Positions 35,485 through 47,895 of a stretch of DNA of 64,000 nucleotides are shown here, piece after piece. The translations under genes and the position numbers were made by a program. The DNA is from Myrica gale. Taxonomy: Eukaryota; Streptophyta; Magnoliopsida; Fagales; Myricaceae. Within the stretch, counting starts at the first letter, position 1. Each line of letters starts with the position of its first letter. The stretch is taken from positions 22,050,001 to 22,114,000 of the forward strand of contig OZ005606.1 in the NCBI GenBank assembly GCA_963930655.1, in the 5' to 3' direction. The notes under the pieces are model-generated. The model did not search any database. It was not told the DNA's origin and was given only the letters and a program-made list of their open reading frames with translations.

Positions 35485-36593
35485 TGCATGCAGTGGCTTG
35501 GAGGTGTCACCAGCTGAGCATTAATAGAGAGCATATTCTAGAGGACGTTTGACACCCATTAATTTCACCTTCTAAAATTTTCACCCTAATAAAATAACTC
35601 TCTAAAATTATCTCTCCTCTATTAAATCTTCAATTTTCACTTCAAATAAATATAAAAAATTTATTTAAATTATCTCTCTTCACCTTTTCACCAACTTCAA
35701 CACCCCAATATTTTTACAATTAAAATTCAAACCGAATTTGTTCTAGTTTATCCAACAAATTTTGTAAACTACTGAGCGCGATCATCTTACCAATATTTGT
35801 ACATACATTGAGGGAAGCTTTCAAGTGGCTTATTCGTCCACAGAAGAAAGACGAAAAAGTGAGAAAAGAAGAGTGGTCTTAGGTCTATATCATCCCCTTT
35901 TTTCGTCCTAATTGCACCAACTTCCCCAACTTAGCAGACAAAGGTGGAAAAAAAGCTCCACTTAATCTCTCGATCTTTGTCTCCCAAGAGGCTGTAGTCT
36001 AGCTAGTGTCGGAAAAATGAAACGGCTTTGGATTGGGTGAAACTTAATGGTACTATTAGATCTGTGGATGGTGAGTTAATTGTTTGTCTGCTAATTCAGC
36101 AAGATGCTTCGATTTTGATTCCGCCAATCTGTGAAAGTGCACTGTTGGCTATCAGTCGACCCTAATGCTTCTTCGTATGAGAAGCACAGCAGATTAAAAA
36201 ACGAGGCTTTGTCTCAACAGTAGACAGCCCCAATCATTTTAATACTTCGATCCCGTACAATACTCTGCATCGCATTCCATGCCCATGCCCATCACCACTC
36301 CATTGAACAGTACGTTTACCGATGTATAATTATTGATCAAATGGGTTAACAATCAGAATTATAAAACGACCAAATGGGTCATTATTTTAAGAGCAAAAGA
36401 GGGTAATCTGGCAATTTAACCATAAACAATAGAGAAAATGGAAAGAAAGAATCGGCGAGAGAAGTAAAATATAGATTGGGGTCCCGAAGTGTTCTTGGGT
36501 CGTGTTCCCAAAATTACACACTTTCTCCTCCTTGGATGTCCGCAACCATATCTCTCTCCACTGTGTACACATTATCGTGCCCTTTTTACTCTG
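35485..36593. other. Distal upstream region of the zinc-finger gene
   Basis: Contains an AT-rich block (35560-35760) with repeated ctctctaaaattatctctc-like sequence that may be an old MITE. No coding region was recognised. Confidence 0.45.
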
Positions 36594-36601
36594 TATATAT
36601 A
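36594..36601 (+). promoter_or_regulatory. TATA box of the ZFP6-like gene
   Basis: TATATATA lies 110 bases upstream of the ATG, leaving a leader of about 80 bases. The leader contains a CT-rich tract (36647-36697), common in plant 5' UTRs. Confidence 0.65.
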
Positions 36602-36710
36602 CCCCCACACATGCAACAACTCCCTTACATCCTAATTTCCCATCTGCCCATCTCTCTCTCCGTCTCTCTGTCTCTCAGTCTCTCAGCCTCCCTCCCCAGT
36701 ACACACGCAC

Positions 36711-37427
36711 ATGGCAGAGCTAGACTACCAGACTAAACCAAGCGCTAACTCTCCCACCGCCACCACCACAACACGCTTAAAGCTCTTCGGCTTCAACGTC
36801 CAAGATGATGAAGAGCCCGTGGACTCCTCTAAGACCCCATCTGGGTCATCGGATTCAGGTGCTTTCCGCCCCTCTGGAGACCGGAAATACGAGTGCCAGT
36901 ACTGTTGCCGGGAGTTCGCTAACTCACAGGCCCTCGGTGGCCACCAAAACGCTCACAAGAAAGAGAGGCAACAGCTCAAGCGGGCCCAGATGCAAGCCAC
37001 GCGGAACGCCGCCGTAGCGTACGTTAGGAACCCCATCATATCAGCTTTCGCGCCGCCGCCTCACCTCCTTGCCCCTGCCGGTACCATGGTGGTCCCGGCT
37101 GGTGCGGCAGGGGGACAGCAGTCATGGGTATACGTTCCACGCGCGGCGCCGCCGTTCCACGTCTCTCATGGGAGCGTGTTCACAACGAATACTGGACCCG
37201 CTACTAGTGCTAGTACGGTTGGAAGAAGTGGAGGGATGTTATCGTGCGCGGGCGCCGTAGGGGATTCGTCGGCATTGACGATGGGATCTCAGGTAGTACA
37301 GGCCCGGGCCCATGGAAGGAGCGATGGGCCTTCATTGAGCAGATTCTCAAAAGGGGATGGGGGGCTCAGTTTTGACGATGCATTGGGGTTAGACTTGCAT
37401 CTTAGCCTTGCGCCGGCTGCTCCATGA
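36711..37427 (+). CDS. ZFP6: Single C2H2 zinc-finger transcription factor, ZFP6/GIS group
   Basis: An intronless 238-residue protein. KLFGFNV at about 24-30 is the conserved N-terminal box of the ZFP5/6/8-GIS group. One plant-type C2H2 finger spans 60-82 (C62, C65, H78, H82) with the diagnostic QALGGH. The basic [16 protein letters not shown] follows directly. The C-terminus [13 protein letters not shown] contains an LxLxL EAR repression motif at 229-233. Family members act in the nucleus in gibberellin/cytokinin control of trichome and root-hair initiation (established for Arabidopsis). A GC-rich, Ala/Pro/Gly-rich linker lies between finger and EAR. The GLDLHLSL end favours ZFP6, but ZFP5, ZFP8 or GIS orthology is not excluded. 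TATA box and leader lie immediately upstream. Confidence 0.9.
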   Translation: MAELDYQTKPSANSPTATTTTRLKLFGFNVQDDEEPVDSSKTPSGSSDSGAFRPSGDRKYECQYCCREFANSQALGGHQNAHKKERQQLKRAQMQATRNAAVAYVRNPIISAFAPPPHLLAPAGTMVVPAGAAGGQQSWVYVPRAAPPFHVSHGSVFTTNTGPATSASTVGRSGGMLSCAGAVGDSSALTMGSQVVQARAHGRSDGPSLSRFSKGDGGLSFDDALGLDLHLSLAPAAP

Positions 37428-40400
37428 GTTGCGGTGCGACTCGGCTTCCATAGATGGTTAAGCGTCATTGCCCATATGTTTGGGATTTGGACTTGCAGTG
37501 AGATAGCGGCTTAACTGGCTTAGGGGCTCGCTTAGCTGAGATCAGCTGATTTTATCATCCTAAGCCGGGATCTTGACATCTTGTACATTTCCACAATTAT
37601 TTATTTTTTTTAAAACGAAGTGATTTGGATAGCACATCGCCACATCTCTCATTAACCATAATCCTTGCAGGTTTTTTTTTTATACACACTCCCAAACGAA
37701 AACTCCTTCAGAGACAGTGGGAGCTTAGAATATGAAATTTCTGTGAGACAAGGAATAAAATGGAGATTTCAAATTCTTAGTAGTTAGCTTCCTTTTCGAT
37801 CAAAGAAGTACAAAGAAGGAAATGGAAAAGGTCGAAAAATGTTCCCTAATTTAGTATATTTGAGGTGGTAGTTGAAATTTATTGAGCCCAAACCAACTAG
37901 TATTTGTACATTTTTGGGTGGGTTTTATTTATATATTGGAATCTTATGCTCTTCGGAAAAACCCTAAAATAGCATAATCTACTAGACCTAGCTAGTATGT
38001 GAAATATTATCCTCCATTTCTTTATCTGCTCATGAGAAATTTGGTAGTGGCTAGACTCATGTATATAGCCATTAGGGTTCTTGTGGTTTGTAAGCTCCAT
38101 TAACAAAGTTAAAGATAATAGAGTCCTCATGCCTATATATATATATATATATATTCCATTTTTAGTGTGAATTGGCTTGTTGACCCAAGACATATACTGC
38201 CCTACATGACATGGGGTTTTGGCTCTTCTACATCACAATGAAAGTAATACTTGCAATTATTTCTACATTTCTTTAACTTCTTGATAGTCAATAATATTTT
38301 ATGGTCTTTTTTTTCTCGCTCTCTTTAGTAAATATTGAAGTACAAACTCAAAAAAGATATTTCAAGCTTTTTTTAATATAATAAGAGAGAACACATTATA
38401 GATGAGATCCATAATTAAAGAGAATATTACCATTTAAAGGCTCCGATAACTTCACATAATATATATTGTTTTCCTTTTCTTGTTTTAGAAAAGGAAAAAA
38501 AAACTTGCCTCATCATTGTAAGGCTAATTCTCGAGTCCTGAAAAATAGAAATCTAAGTATTAATTATCTTCATCCTGTCGTCATGATAATGTTTGCTGTA
38601 TTCTTTAGCACATGCATTGAAACAGTAGCCATAATTGAAGTGCAAAATTGGGATATCTAGGTAACATACACCTTGACCTAGAAATTCAGTTTGCCTACTT
38701 AATTTCTGTGGTGACTGTAGGGTGATTTTTTCCAAGTTTCTAGGCCATTCCAAAGTGGTCATCACTCATCAATGTTGTTGCTACTCCATCTGGGCCATGA
38801 GTTTATATATATATAAGTAACAACGCTGCTCTCTGATGAGGTGGTTAATTTATGTAAATACTTTTTTAACGTTATGAGTCTTTTTTTCAACCCTTTAATG
38901 TTTTCATTAGCACTCTTGCTGCTTCAATTTTCTACGATTTAGCTTGACCGTGGAATAATTGCGAACAAGAGATAGGAGTGCATTGGTTATATAATGTATA
39001 TATATATGTTAGATCTCTTTTCTCTAAGGCCGGGTCATTTGCCAGCGACTTCGGAAAATGCGCAAAGACTTGGGACAATATGGAAAGTGGTTGGAATATA
39101 TCCAAGATGCAGGTAAGTAAAGAATTTTTATTTGTTGAGTATCCGATGAAAATGTAATTAGGGTAGCTATGTAGAGCTATTTGGACTCCAAACAACCGCG
39201 TGCATGACTTGACCTCTTGGTAATTAATATTTGTTTGTTTTTTTGTTTTTTTACTATATGAAAAACCTTATATATATACAACCAATTTATTTTGTATATA
39301 CTAATTATGTATTGATATTTGTAGAACACAAGTAAATTCTAGGAAGTTAATATACATATTATATTAAAATACCAACTGAATCAAAGATTGGAACATCAAC
39401 CAATTAATATGTGAAAATATATATATACGAACCAAGGGAGACGGACACTGAAGATGGCTCTTGAATTGGTACAGTTGCTAGTTTGTATAAATATTGTCCT
39501 ACTCCATTGAATGGATGAATCCTTTTTTATTCCTGTCTAACCTTGCTTAATTAATGATCTCTTCATCTGTTTTACTTGGGGACATTATAAGAAGATTCAC
39601 ATGATGCTCGCCTAGGTTCTTAGAATCTTTAAATAAGTAATTATTTTGCGAAAAAAAAGGAAAAAGATTTGAAGATGCAAGAAACTTTTCTCTTTTAGGA
39701 TTGAAATATGCATCAGATCTGGTAGCAGCAGGGGTTTCTAGCTAGACTCCAGTCACTCCAAGTCTCCAACTAACCGCTTGATAAATTGTTGATGCATCAT
39801 TCTTTTCACCCTAGCGTATTGACTTGGAGGTGAAAAGATTAATGTGGGACCGTTCACATGCAGAGCAGTCTTGCCCAACAGTTTGAAATTCAGCATATTG
39901 ATTGGCTGAGCTGACACAACTCTAGTGTTGAGTCAAACACCAAAATCTTTCATTGTCTCGCACAACTAAGATGTTAATTACTCTTATTGTTTAAATGGTT
40001 GGTGGCTATCCGAACACGAATCATTTGAGAGAGATATTGTTGGGGGGATACTGTAGAGCAATGGATTCTCAGAAATGTGGTTCTTAAATCAGCAACTAAT
40101 AAAGGGGTCGAGTCTTGTGGGTGAAACAAAGCTTACGTGTAAGCATAAAATCCATAATATATAATGCATGCCGAGCAAGCATACCGACTGCATGATTCTA
40201 GAATTATTCCTAGAATCTCATAAAACAGACCCAAAAAAGGGGGGTCAAAAGGGCAGGCCGGTACTCTGAAAATGGTTTATTCTTTCGGTGCACTTTAAGC
40301 ATCATCTGGTGTAATCATGGAAACCAGAAATGGAAGTTTTGGCTGTTCCATTTGCGAGATGGCCGCGTGCTGATGCCATTGAGGCAACAGGCAATATAAG

Positions 40401-42869
40401 AATGGTTTTATCTAAGAGGCAAACTTTCATATGGATTCGACTAGGAGACAGATCTTTTAATTCGCAGATGCTTTTGGTTTTTCCTCTTTTGACTTCTTCA
40501 ATATTTTTCGAAGATTTGATGATTTTGGTTTGATTTAGCTAGGGAGAGAGGAAAGGAGAGGTTTGTGCAAGCATAATCATATATCTGAAAACTTGTGCAC
40601 TGAAAAAGTTATTTTCCTTCTTCAAGGCTTTTTGACATGTGTGTACAATAGAAAAGTACAACTCTTGGTGGTTGGTAAGGCGGAACTGAGAAAATCAAAC
40701 TGATTCCCACAACTTTTCCTTGAATATGATATTAATGTTAGCCGTGGGTTGGACATAGACCCATCAATTGTATTAACCGACATGGACATCCACTTCCAAA
40801 AACCAATCGAATCTCTATCTTAAACTTGGGTTAACCCTAGTGGCCGATCAAGTCAACCCCGGCCAAAGAAAGCTTAATCTATATATATGCATAATAAACA
40901 AGGCCAAATTGTGAGTGTTCAACTATCTTTTCATTTCTTAGTCACCATAATCCAATCAAAGACTAAGCCATAGTTTTCATTACTCACTGACCCATTATCC
41001 AATTAAATTATATATGGTCATTGCTTAACTATAAGTCCGCGTGATCAAACGTGATTGAGCAGGCTGTCCACCTGCCCGGTAGTTGTCGGGTCCATTAAAA
41101 TGTTGTTCTCATGCACAGTAGGTTTCTTTTCCCCTTTCTTTTTCTGTTTGCTATGATCTCTTTCCAATTGGTTAGAACTTGGCCTTTAAGAACAAAATTA
41201 TGGAATCGGGTTATCGGATCTGCTGTTAGAAAATTACACAATCAACCAAGTTGGTAACACAACCAATTAAGTCGCATCTTAGCTTAGGCTTTACCACCAT
41301 TTTGCAGTACCAGTATTTCCAAGAAGAAAAGGGTGGGTGATGTTGCATCTGGAGGCTGGAAATGGAAGGTAGCCTACTTTATATTATATAATAATATAAC
41401 ATACAGGTTTCCTCAAACCCAAAATTTGATTGGTAAGACTGAAGAGCCTAGTTAGGCTAGCTGTACTATGTTAAGGCAGTCTACTTCGTTTATTAATGCT
41501 GATACTGTGCTTTACACAGTAATGTCAGAATATTTGGAATTTAATAAAAAAAATAGCACTATATCTTTAACTGGTAGTTCTGGGATTAAAATAGATGTAA
41601 ATGGTTTAGCGACAAGAATTTATAATAATATCGTCTTATAAAATAAGCTATATACTGTCGGCGTAGGTGTATATATATATATACAGTAGCATGCATGATG
41701 CATCCCAGTCCAAAAACCTATATTTACACTAGCTCTTGGAAGTATAACCCTAACCCTGCAGAAACTCAGTTCCTAATACTTTCGCAGTTTCGCACATGTA
41801 CTCACACAATTCTCCTCCTACCATTTAGATTCGCACGACAACAAAATCGTGTTCGGAAAAGAACTGGACACGTAGCTGCTTCCAAACTATTCTTGTTATA
41901 AGCCCCTCATGTGAAGAGCTCCGATCGACTTCCAGTGTAAAAGGTTTGTGAATACAGCACTGCCACGGCCTTTACACATGTAGAGTTTGGACTTGTAAGC
42001 GGTGTCCGTACTCAACCTGACACCCCAACCTAATTTTCTCAGGCCCCCTAGCTTCTGCATGCTAATTTTGAAAACCGCATGTTTTGGTCGTTCTCTGTCA
42101 CTGTCAACCTGCTTAATTTTCTTCACTTCTACATATCACTCACAGTACTGTAATTATTTAGAGAAGTGGATGAGAATGCCCAAGCGACCGTCGCTGCTAG
42201 CACCCCAGTGACAAAAAGCTTTTGGTGCTCGCAATCTTGAAATTGCAATTCTGTGTTGGAAGGGATATTATTAGAGTTGGAACTTACAGATCCCACATGG
42301 AATAGTACTGCTCGTGATAAGCTTCTTAGCTTTTTTCCGAAGCTAAGGAATTGTATAGTGGAATTGGTAATTTATATATATATAAACTCACTTCGTTGGC
42401 TTCTATATAATTTTCTATGTTTCCCCTGCAAATCACAAGGACTTTGTGCCTCTATGAATGTCATATCATGCCATGTACGAGTAATCATTCTATGTGTTAA
42501 TTCAAGTTTGCACTCAAAAATATAGAGGAATCTTGCATTTGCAATTAATATTTGATTAATGATAAATCAAATGTTAGAGGTTAGAACTATAAACATTAAA
42601 ACCCAAATTTGTAGGGTTTCTGTGGTTAGTTATTAGAGTATATTGCTAGAGTTGTACTCACAAAATATAAAAATTTATATTATCTACTTGAGTGTAGATA
42701 TACTCAAAAAATGTACACAAAAGTATATTGATTTCCTATTATAATCCACAAAAATATATCTTATCTAGATATACTAAGAAAATACACAAAAACATACTAA
42801 TTTCCTGTTACAGAGTAACTCGACGACTCTCTAAATAGTCGAATCATCTATTAACATTTATGTGCTAAC
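37428..42869. other. Intergenic DNA downstream of the zinc-finger gene
   Basis: No gene recognised in 5.4 kb. The first 200 bases are probable 3' UTR. The rest is AT-rich with short (TA)n runs (near 38137, 38997, 39418, 41671 and 42373). From 42640 a set of imperfect repeats (gtatattgatttcc / acatactaatttcc) leads into the hAT relic. Confidence 0.5.
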
Positions 42870-43640
42870 AGTTGCAACAATTTCTTTCTCAATATAGATA
42901 ACCTAAGAATTTGCAAGAAATTCATCTTTCATCCTGATGTGAAGTTTTGTTTTAATGATTTTCATGGCTAAAAAAGTTTGTTTTGTAGTAGCTGTTAAAA
43001 CTGAAACAGTTAACACAAGACGAATCAATCTATCAATCAAATATAAAATCTTTGACCTTCTTGTTTCCACTAATTTAAGACATAACTCAGAAATTGTAGA
43101 TAAACTTTTGAAATCGGGATCATGAGACACATCACACTTAAAGGTCTGCAATTGATATCTCAACTGAATCTTTTCTTGTTATGCAAAATTTTAAGGATAA
43201 AATGTTGCAACAAGTCTACAAATATCATCAATATTGAATAAGTTAAATGTATTCTTAAGATCTAATGTTGAGCTAAGAATAAGAAGTTCTGTTGTTTTTT
43301 CACTAAACCTACAGTTTAGTTCTTGTAATTGAGAGTCAATTGCAACCACAAATATGTCAATTCGATAATGGTGCTCAATTATAACATGATCTCATTGACT
43401 CCGAGACCTAGCTCGACCTGACTACAAAGCATTCATATTAGGAACTTCAATATCATGTTTTTCACAAAATGACTTCACATTTCCAAGAAAGGCATCACAA
43501 CTATTTTCTCTCAATTCTTGAATAAGCTCTTTTGTAGTTTTGACCAAATACTTAACATTCAAAATGTATTGAGTTTCTTGTTGTAGTGCTTGACATAGAC
43601 AATAAGAGAACTCATGATTTCTTTCATCAAATTCAAAATG
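42870..43640 (-). pseudogene. Decayed hAT-type transposase, C-terminal part
   Basis: Translation on the minus strand gives YLVKTTKELIQELRENSC and FCEKHDIEVPNMNA near 43440-43580. It continues FNIDDICRL near 43210, then LSTISELCLKLVETRRSK and FLAMKIIKTKLHIRMKDEFL at about 42915-43090. These are blocks of the C-terminal and dimerisation region of plant zinc-finger (TTF/MYM-like) hAT transposases. Several stops interrupt it and the N-terminal catalytic part is absent or unrecognisable. AT-rich DNA rich in ggaggggcc-like remnants lies upstream to about 43770. No terminal repeats were found. Confidence 0.7.
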
Positions 43641-43770
43641 TGTTGGACTTTAATTTGGGGGACCAAATAGAAATATCAAAATTTTGGAGGGGCCAATTGT
43701 AAAATTTTTCAGTCAAGCCTCTAAATATATATACGAAAAAAAAATTCACGAAACTTTTTGCCCCCTTCTC

Positions 43771-46700
43771 TCCGCCTATATATATATATATTGGTATTGA
43801 CATTTATTTGACATGTATTTTCCTCTTACGTCCCAGTGCTATGAAGGTATTGAAGATATTCTTAAACAGCTTTCGACGGTACATGCACATACATGTCTAT
43901 CTATTATATTAGGTTTTCCTAGCTACCAGTAATGTTTAACTTGTGGCCGCCTAATGCCATGTAGTAACCGGATGTTTTGTCCTTTGCAGACAGCTTGACG
44001 AGTTTATGAGCCAAGGCTTAGGGTTAGGAGTACCTAAAAGGAAAAGCGTACGCTTGAATATCACATCTTAAACTCTTTCATGTCTTTTTTTTCTTAAGAT
44101 GAAAAAAATTGTCTGTTTTTGGAGATTCAATTATTCAAACTTGATATCAATTGCCAGCGATACAGTAACCCAAATGTTACCCGCATATTTACTAGCTTCA
44201 AGGTTAGGAGTTCGAGTGGATATACATTGACATTTCTTGTCAAAGTAAAGCTTGATCTTGGACTTAGTTGATGGGTTGAGTCTGATTGATGGTCTTGCTT
44301 GTACTATAATGACGGGCTCGCCTAATAAGCAGTAGTGATAACTCAAACCGGACATGCTGCAACGGATGATGCTCTTCTGATCATGCCCAAAGATGATTTA
44401 TAGTCTAGTTCTTCCTTTTTTTTCTTGGAAAAAAATTGATATCAATTACTAGGACTTTTTCCAATGTCCCAAGGACGACACAGATGCCTGTTCATAGGAC
44501 TCGGGAAGTGCCCACACATGCCTTCTCTTCCGCTTTTGTACCCATATGAGAAACTTTGCTTCCCTAGGGTGCTACGTTAAGTGTCACCGTAATACCAGCT
44601 TACAATGCTACAGTGCCTATCGGAAGCACATGCCGCGTTATAAAGCAGGTCAAGAAGGTGCCCCTACAATACGAATGCAGACGCCTCCCACGTGTTTTGG
44701 TCCTACTCTATATCTTTTGCACCGGGATAACTTTATTAATTAGCCTCCAATTAGAAATTACTTACTGATAATCTGTTTCCTTTTTTCAAAAGTTCAAACG
44801 AGTTCAGTTTTAAAGCTAATTTGAACCCGAGGAATTTTCCTCGCACATGGAGGAATTCAACAGTACCCGGAAAAGTTAAGAGAGGAGAAAAAGGTGAAAG
44901 AAAGCAGCTCGTGACTTTGAACTTTAGAACCTCTTGACGCGCCAGGGTAGAATTGAAGCCCTAGCTAGAAGAAGTAAGTAAGCTTCTAGGAGGAAACCTT
45001 GGGTCCCATGGATTGATCATCAGTCTCTCACTTTCCATGGTCACAGTCACAACTCCGGCCGGGCCAATGCAATCATAGAGGGCAAATTCAAACTATGCAT
45101 GTCATAGCTATATGTATATTTCTTTGATAGTTTCTGCTTCCAAATTATTAAATTTCATCCTGCAGGATCCCTGAACAAGTTTGGATCTTGACTAGCTAGG
45201 TAGAGTATTAAGCTAAGTCAGGACCTATCAATTAAGCAGCTCTAAAGGCCAAATGAAGTTTAATTGAAGCAAAGTCAATTGAGCGTGCCTTCCTGGCGTG
45301 TTTGACATGAAGGGTGCCGAATCTGCCGATTGAAATTTGGGTCTTTTAATTAGTTCATTTGGGTTGAGCAAACTTTGGCTAGCTTTTGTGTGGGTAAGAG
45401 AAGTAATTGTATGAACTTCAAATGCACTTGCAACATCACATTGGTCTCTGTTTCCTCTACTTTAGTTAAGGTAATGGGACCGAATTGTCCTCGACAACAA
45501 GTTGGACAAGTGGAGTAGATTACACACTCTCACAACGTCCGCCAACAGTACTACTGCCGAACTGAAGCATGAACTTTAGTCTGCCAATAGTTCCCATTAC
45601 CTGAGACCCTTCATGGCCACCGTATGACAATTTCCTGTGACCCTTTAAAAACTTGGGACGGTCCTCACGTACGCTTTCTCCTTTGGAATAAATGTAGAAG
45701 CCGCCCACGAAAGCATTTCGTATTTACTTTTGCCTCGTGGGCCTGTATGCTTTTATACCTTAACTAGCGGCCACAGCTTTAACAAAGGGAGACAAGGAGA
45801 AACTCTGCTCTGATGGTCCTCAACCAAAATACTATATGGATCTAGGACAGACCTCGGAGGTGAAAAAAGTGTTTTCTCTACAGATTGACTGAGAGTCGTC
45901 TTTAATAACACAAGTACTAACTTCAGAGTTATGATTTGATAAGAGTAAAATACACGAATCCAGGTAGGCTGGCCGTCAGTCTTCAAAAGCAAATATATTT
46001 CTGCTTACGTTTTGCCTAATTCGTGGCCCACGAAATTCAGGTAAAAATACAACAGTGCACGGTCCGATGTTACAGAATTTCTTTCTTTTGTATCAAATCA
46101 ACTATTGTGCATCCATCGACTTTATTAGCTCTTAGGCCTGGCCCACTGCACAGCAAGTCTACTTGAAAGACTCGGCTGAACATGTTTTCGTGAGTTCTCT
46201 GGGTGCTGGAGGACCCTACTTGGGCCTTTCGATACAACCCCCGAAAGAGGGGAAGAACAAAACGACTACAACGTATCAGAGCCTTTCCAGTTAATAAAAC
46301 ATTTGGCAATGAGGTGTAAAACATAAAAGGATCTCATAAAAGTATTGGCGCAGGGACACTACCTACGCCAATACTAGGCCCAACTAGTCCATTGAACTAT
46401 CCTGATTTTTCCCGTGAAATCCAGTTTTACGTCGATTTTAAATATAAAAAAAAAGTGTTAAAATTTTAAAATATTGAAATTGATGAAAAAAATGAAGAAA
46501 GATGATTTGAATGAATTTTTTATATGTATTATAGTAAAAAGTAATAATTTGATGGGAAGAAATTATATTATAATTATTTTATTATATTTTTAGAAGCTAA
46601 AATTTTAGTAAACAAACCCAGCCGAATGTAGTCGGCTTCAAGTACATGACGAATAAGACAGGCACTCAGTTTGCAAGCGACATGACAACCCTGGCAAGAA

Positions 46701-46874
46701 AAGCTATGAATCATTGAATTAAAACGTGTACGCTAATCTCATCCAGAAGAAATTTTTTCGCTCCTTTAACCGATGCATGTCCAATTCTAACTTGGAATAA
46801 ATTTCTCACATCACTCGAATGGTTGCAGAAGCAAAAAGATTAACTTCACTTTCTGGCGTACAGAAAACAAAAAA
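43771..46874. other. Intergenic DNA
   Basis: No gene recognised. A sequence resembling a Pol III B box (gttaggagttcgagtgg, near 44203) has no matching A box. The block 46440-46620 is AT-rich and resembles repeats at 61485 and 61735. Confidence 0.45.
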
Positions 46875-47194
46875 GTAATGTCACAGTACACCCCTAATTA
46901 TAGGCTTAAATCAATCTCGTCTCCTTAGTTTCAAAACAGCGATTTGTGTCCCTTATGTTTCGAACATGATCAATCATCGCCTTCCAATTGATTTATTTTT
47001 TTATTTTTTTATAAAAAAATGTCTTTAAAGAGCATTTCTATCATTTTACATATTTTTTCGACTTTTAGCCAAATCAAACAAAAGGCGAGAATTGATCATA
47101 TTCGAATCATAAGGGACGTAGATCGCTATTTTGAAACTTAGGGAAGCGAGATTGATTTCGACCTATAATTAAGGAGCGTAATATGATATTACCC
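46875..47194. mobile_element. Foldback MITE of about 320 bp
   Basis: The left 110 bases and right 110 bases are inverted copies. The left has aattataggcttaaatcaat, cagcgatttgtgtcccttat and gttcgaacatgatcaat; the right reverse complement has aattataggtcgaaatcaat, tagcgatctacgtcccttat and attcgaatatgatcaat. The ends (gtaat...attac) are flanked by A-runs that obscure a target duplication. The middle is AT-rich with no coding content. Confidence 0.75.
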
Positions 47195-47355
47195 AAAAAA
47201 AACACTTCACCACCTTCTCTACACACTACATAAACAAACAGCAATCCACCACAAGACTCTGCTACAACTAATAGAATCTAAAAAAAATATGATGCAATTC
47301 CATCCCAGAACAATAGAATCAAAGAATAATGTATACATAAAATTGATCAACTTTT

Positions 47356-47697
47356 AAAACTCCTCTATAAGTCAACACCGGAGGTACTAACCCAAGTCTC
47401 TGTATTGTATTACTAAGACCCTAAATAGCCATTTAAGCATGAATTGGGCCATAAAAAGGGCATATTTGCTTTATCAATAAGACCCCATGGCTCCTGGTCA
47501 CAGGAGCCTCAGGTTTCTGTATTGTATTACTAAGACCCTAAAACTCCTCTATAAGTCAACACCGGAGGTACTAACCCAAGTTTCTGTATTGTATTACTAA
47601 GACCCTAAATAGCCATTTAAGCATGAATTGGGCCATAAAAAGGGCATATTTGCTTTATCAATAAGACCCCATGGCTCCTGGTCACAGGAGCCTCAGG
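47356..47697. repeat. 184 bp tandem duplication with internal hairpin
   Basis: Copy 1 is 47356-47539 and copy 2 starts at 47540; both begin aaaactcctctataagtcaa. They are nearly identical, differing for example at ccaagtctctg versus ccaagtttctg. Each contains GGCTCCTG-GTCA-CAGGAGCC (47489-47508 and 47673-47692), a perfect 8 bp stem with a four-base loop. It lies 200-540 bases beyond the CARS stop codon. Confidence 0.9.
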
Positions 47698-47895
47698 GGG
47701 TTCTATCTTGTGAAAGCTCCCCAATGTTACAAGGTTAATCAACAATAGAGAGAGAAAATTGCAAGTAGCTTAGAATATAATATAAGTTGTACCAGTCATC
47801 AGTCATACAATGGTTGGGGCACGTCCAAGGCTTTCCACCATCGAGCCCCACACGGATTCTCCCTGTTCTTCTTGTTCAGTTGGTGATAACTTATG

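Noticed and set aside
36387..36736. Open frames overlapping the zinc-finger leader
   Set aside because: They run through the TATA box and CT-rich leader and are explained by base composition.
44140..44350. Possible second SINE
   Set aside because: A B-box-like ggagttcgagtgg is present, but I found no A box at the right distance and no flanking duplication.
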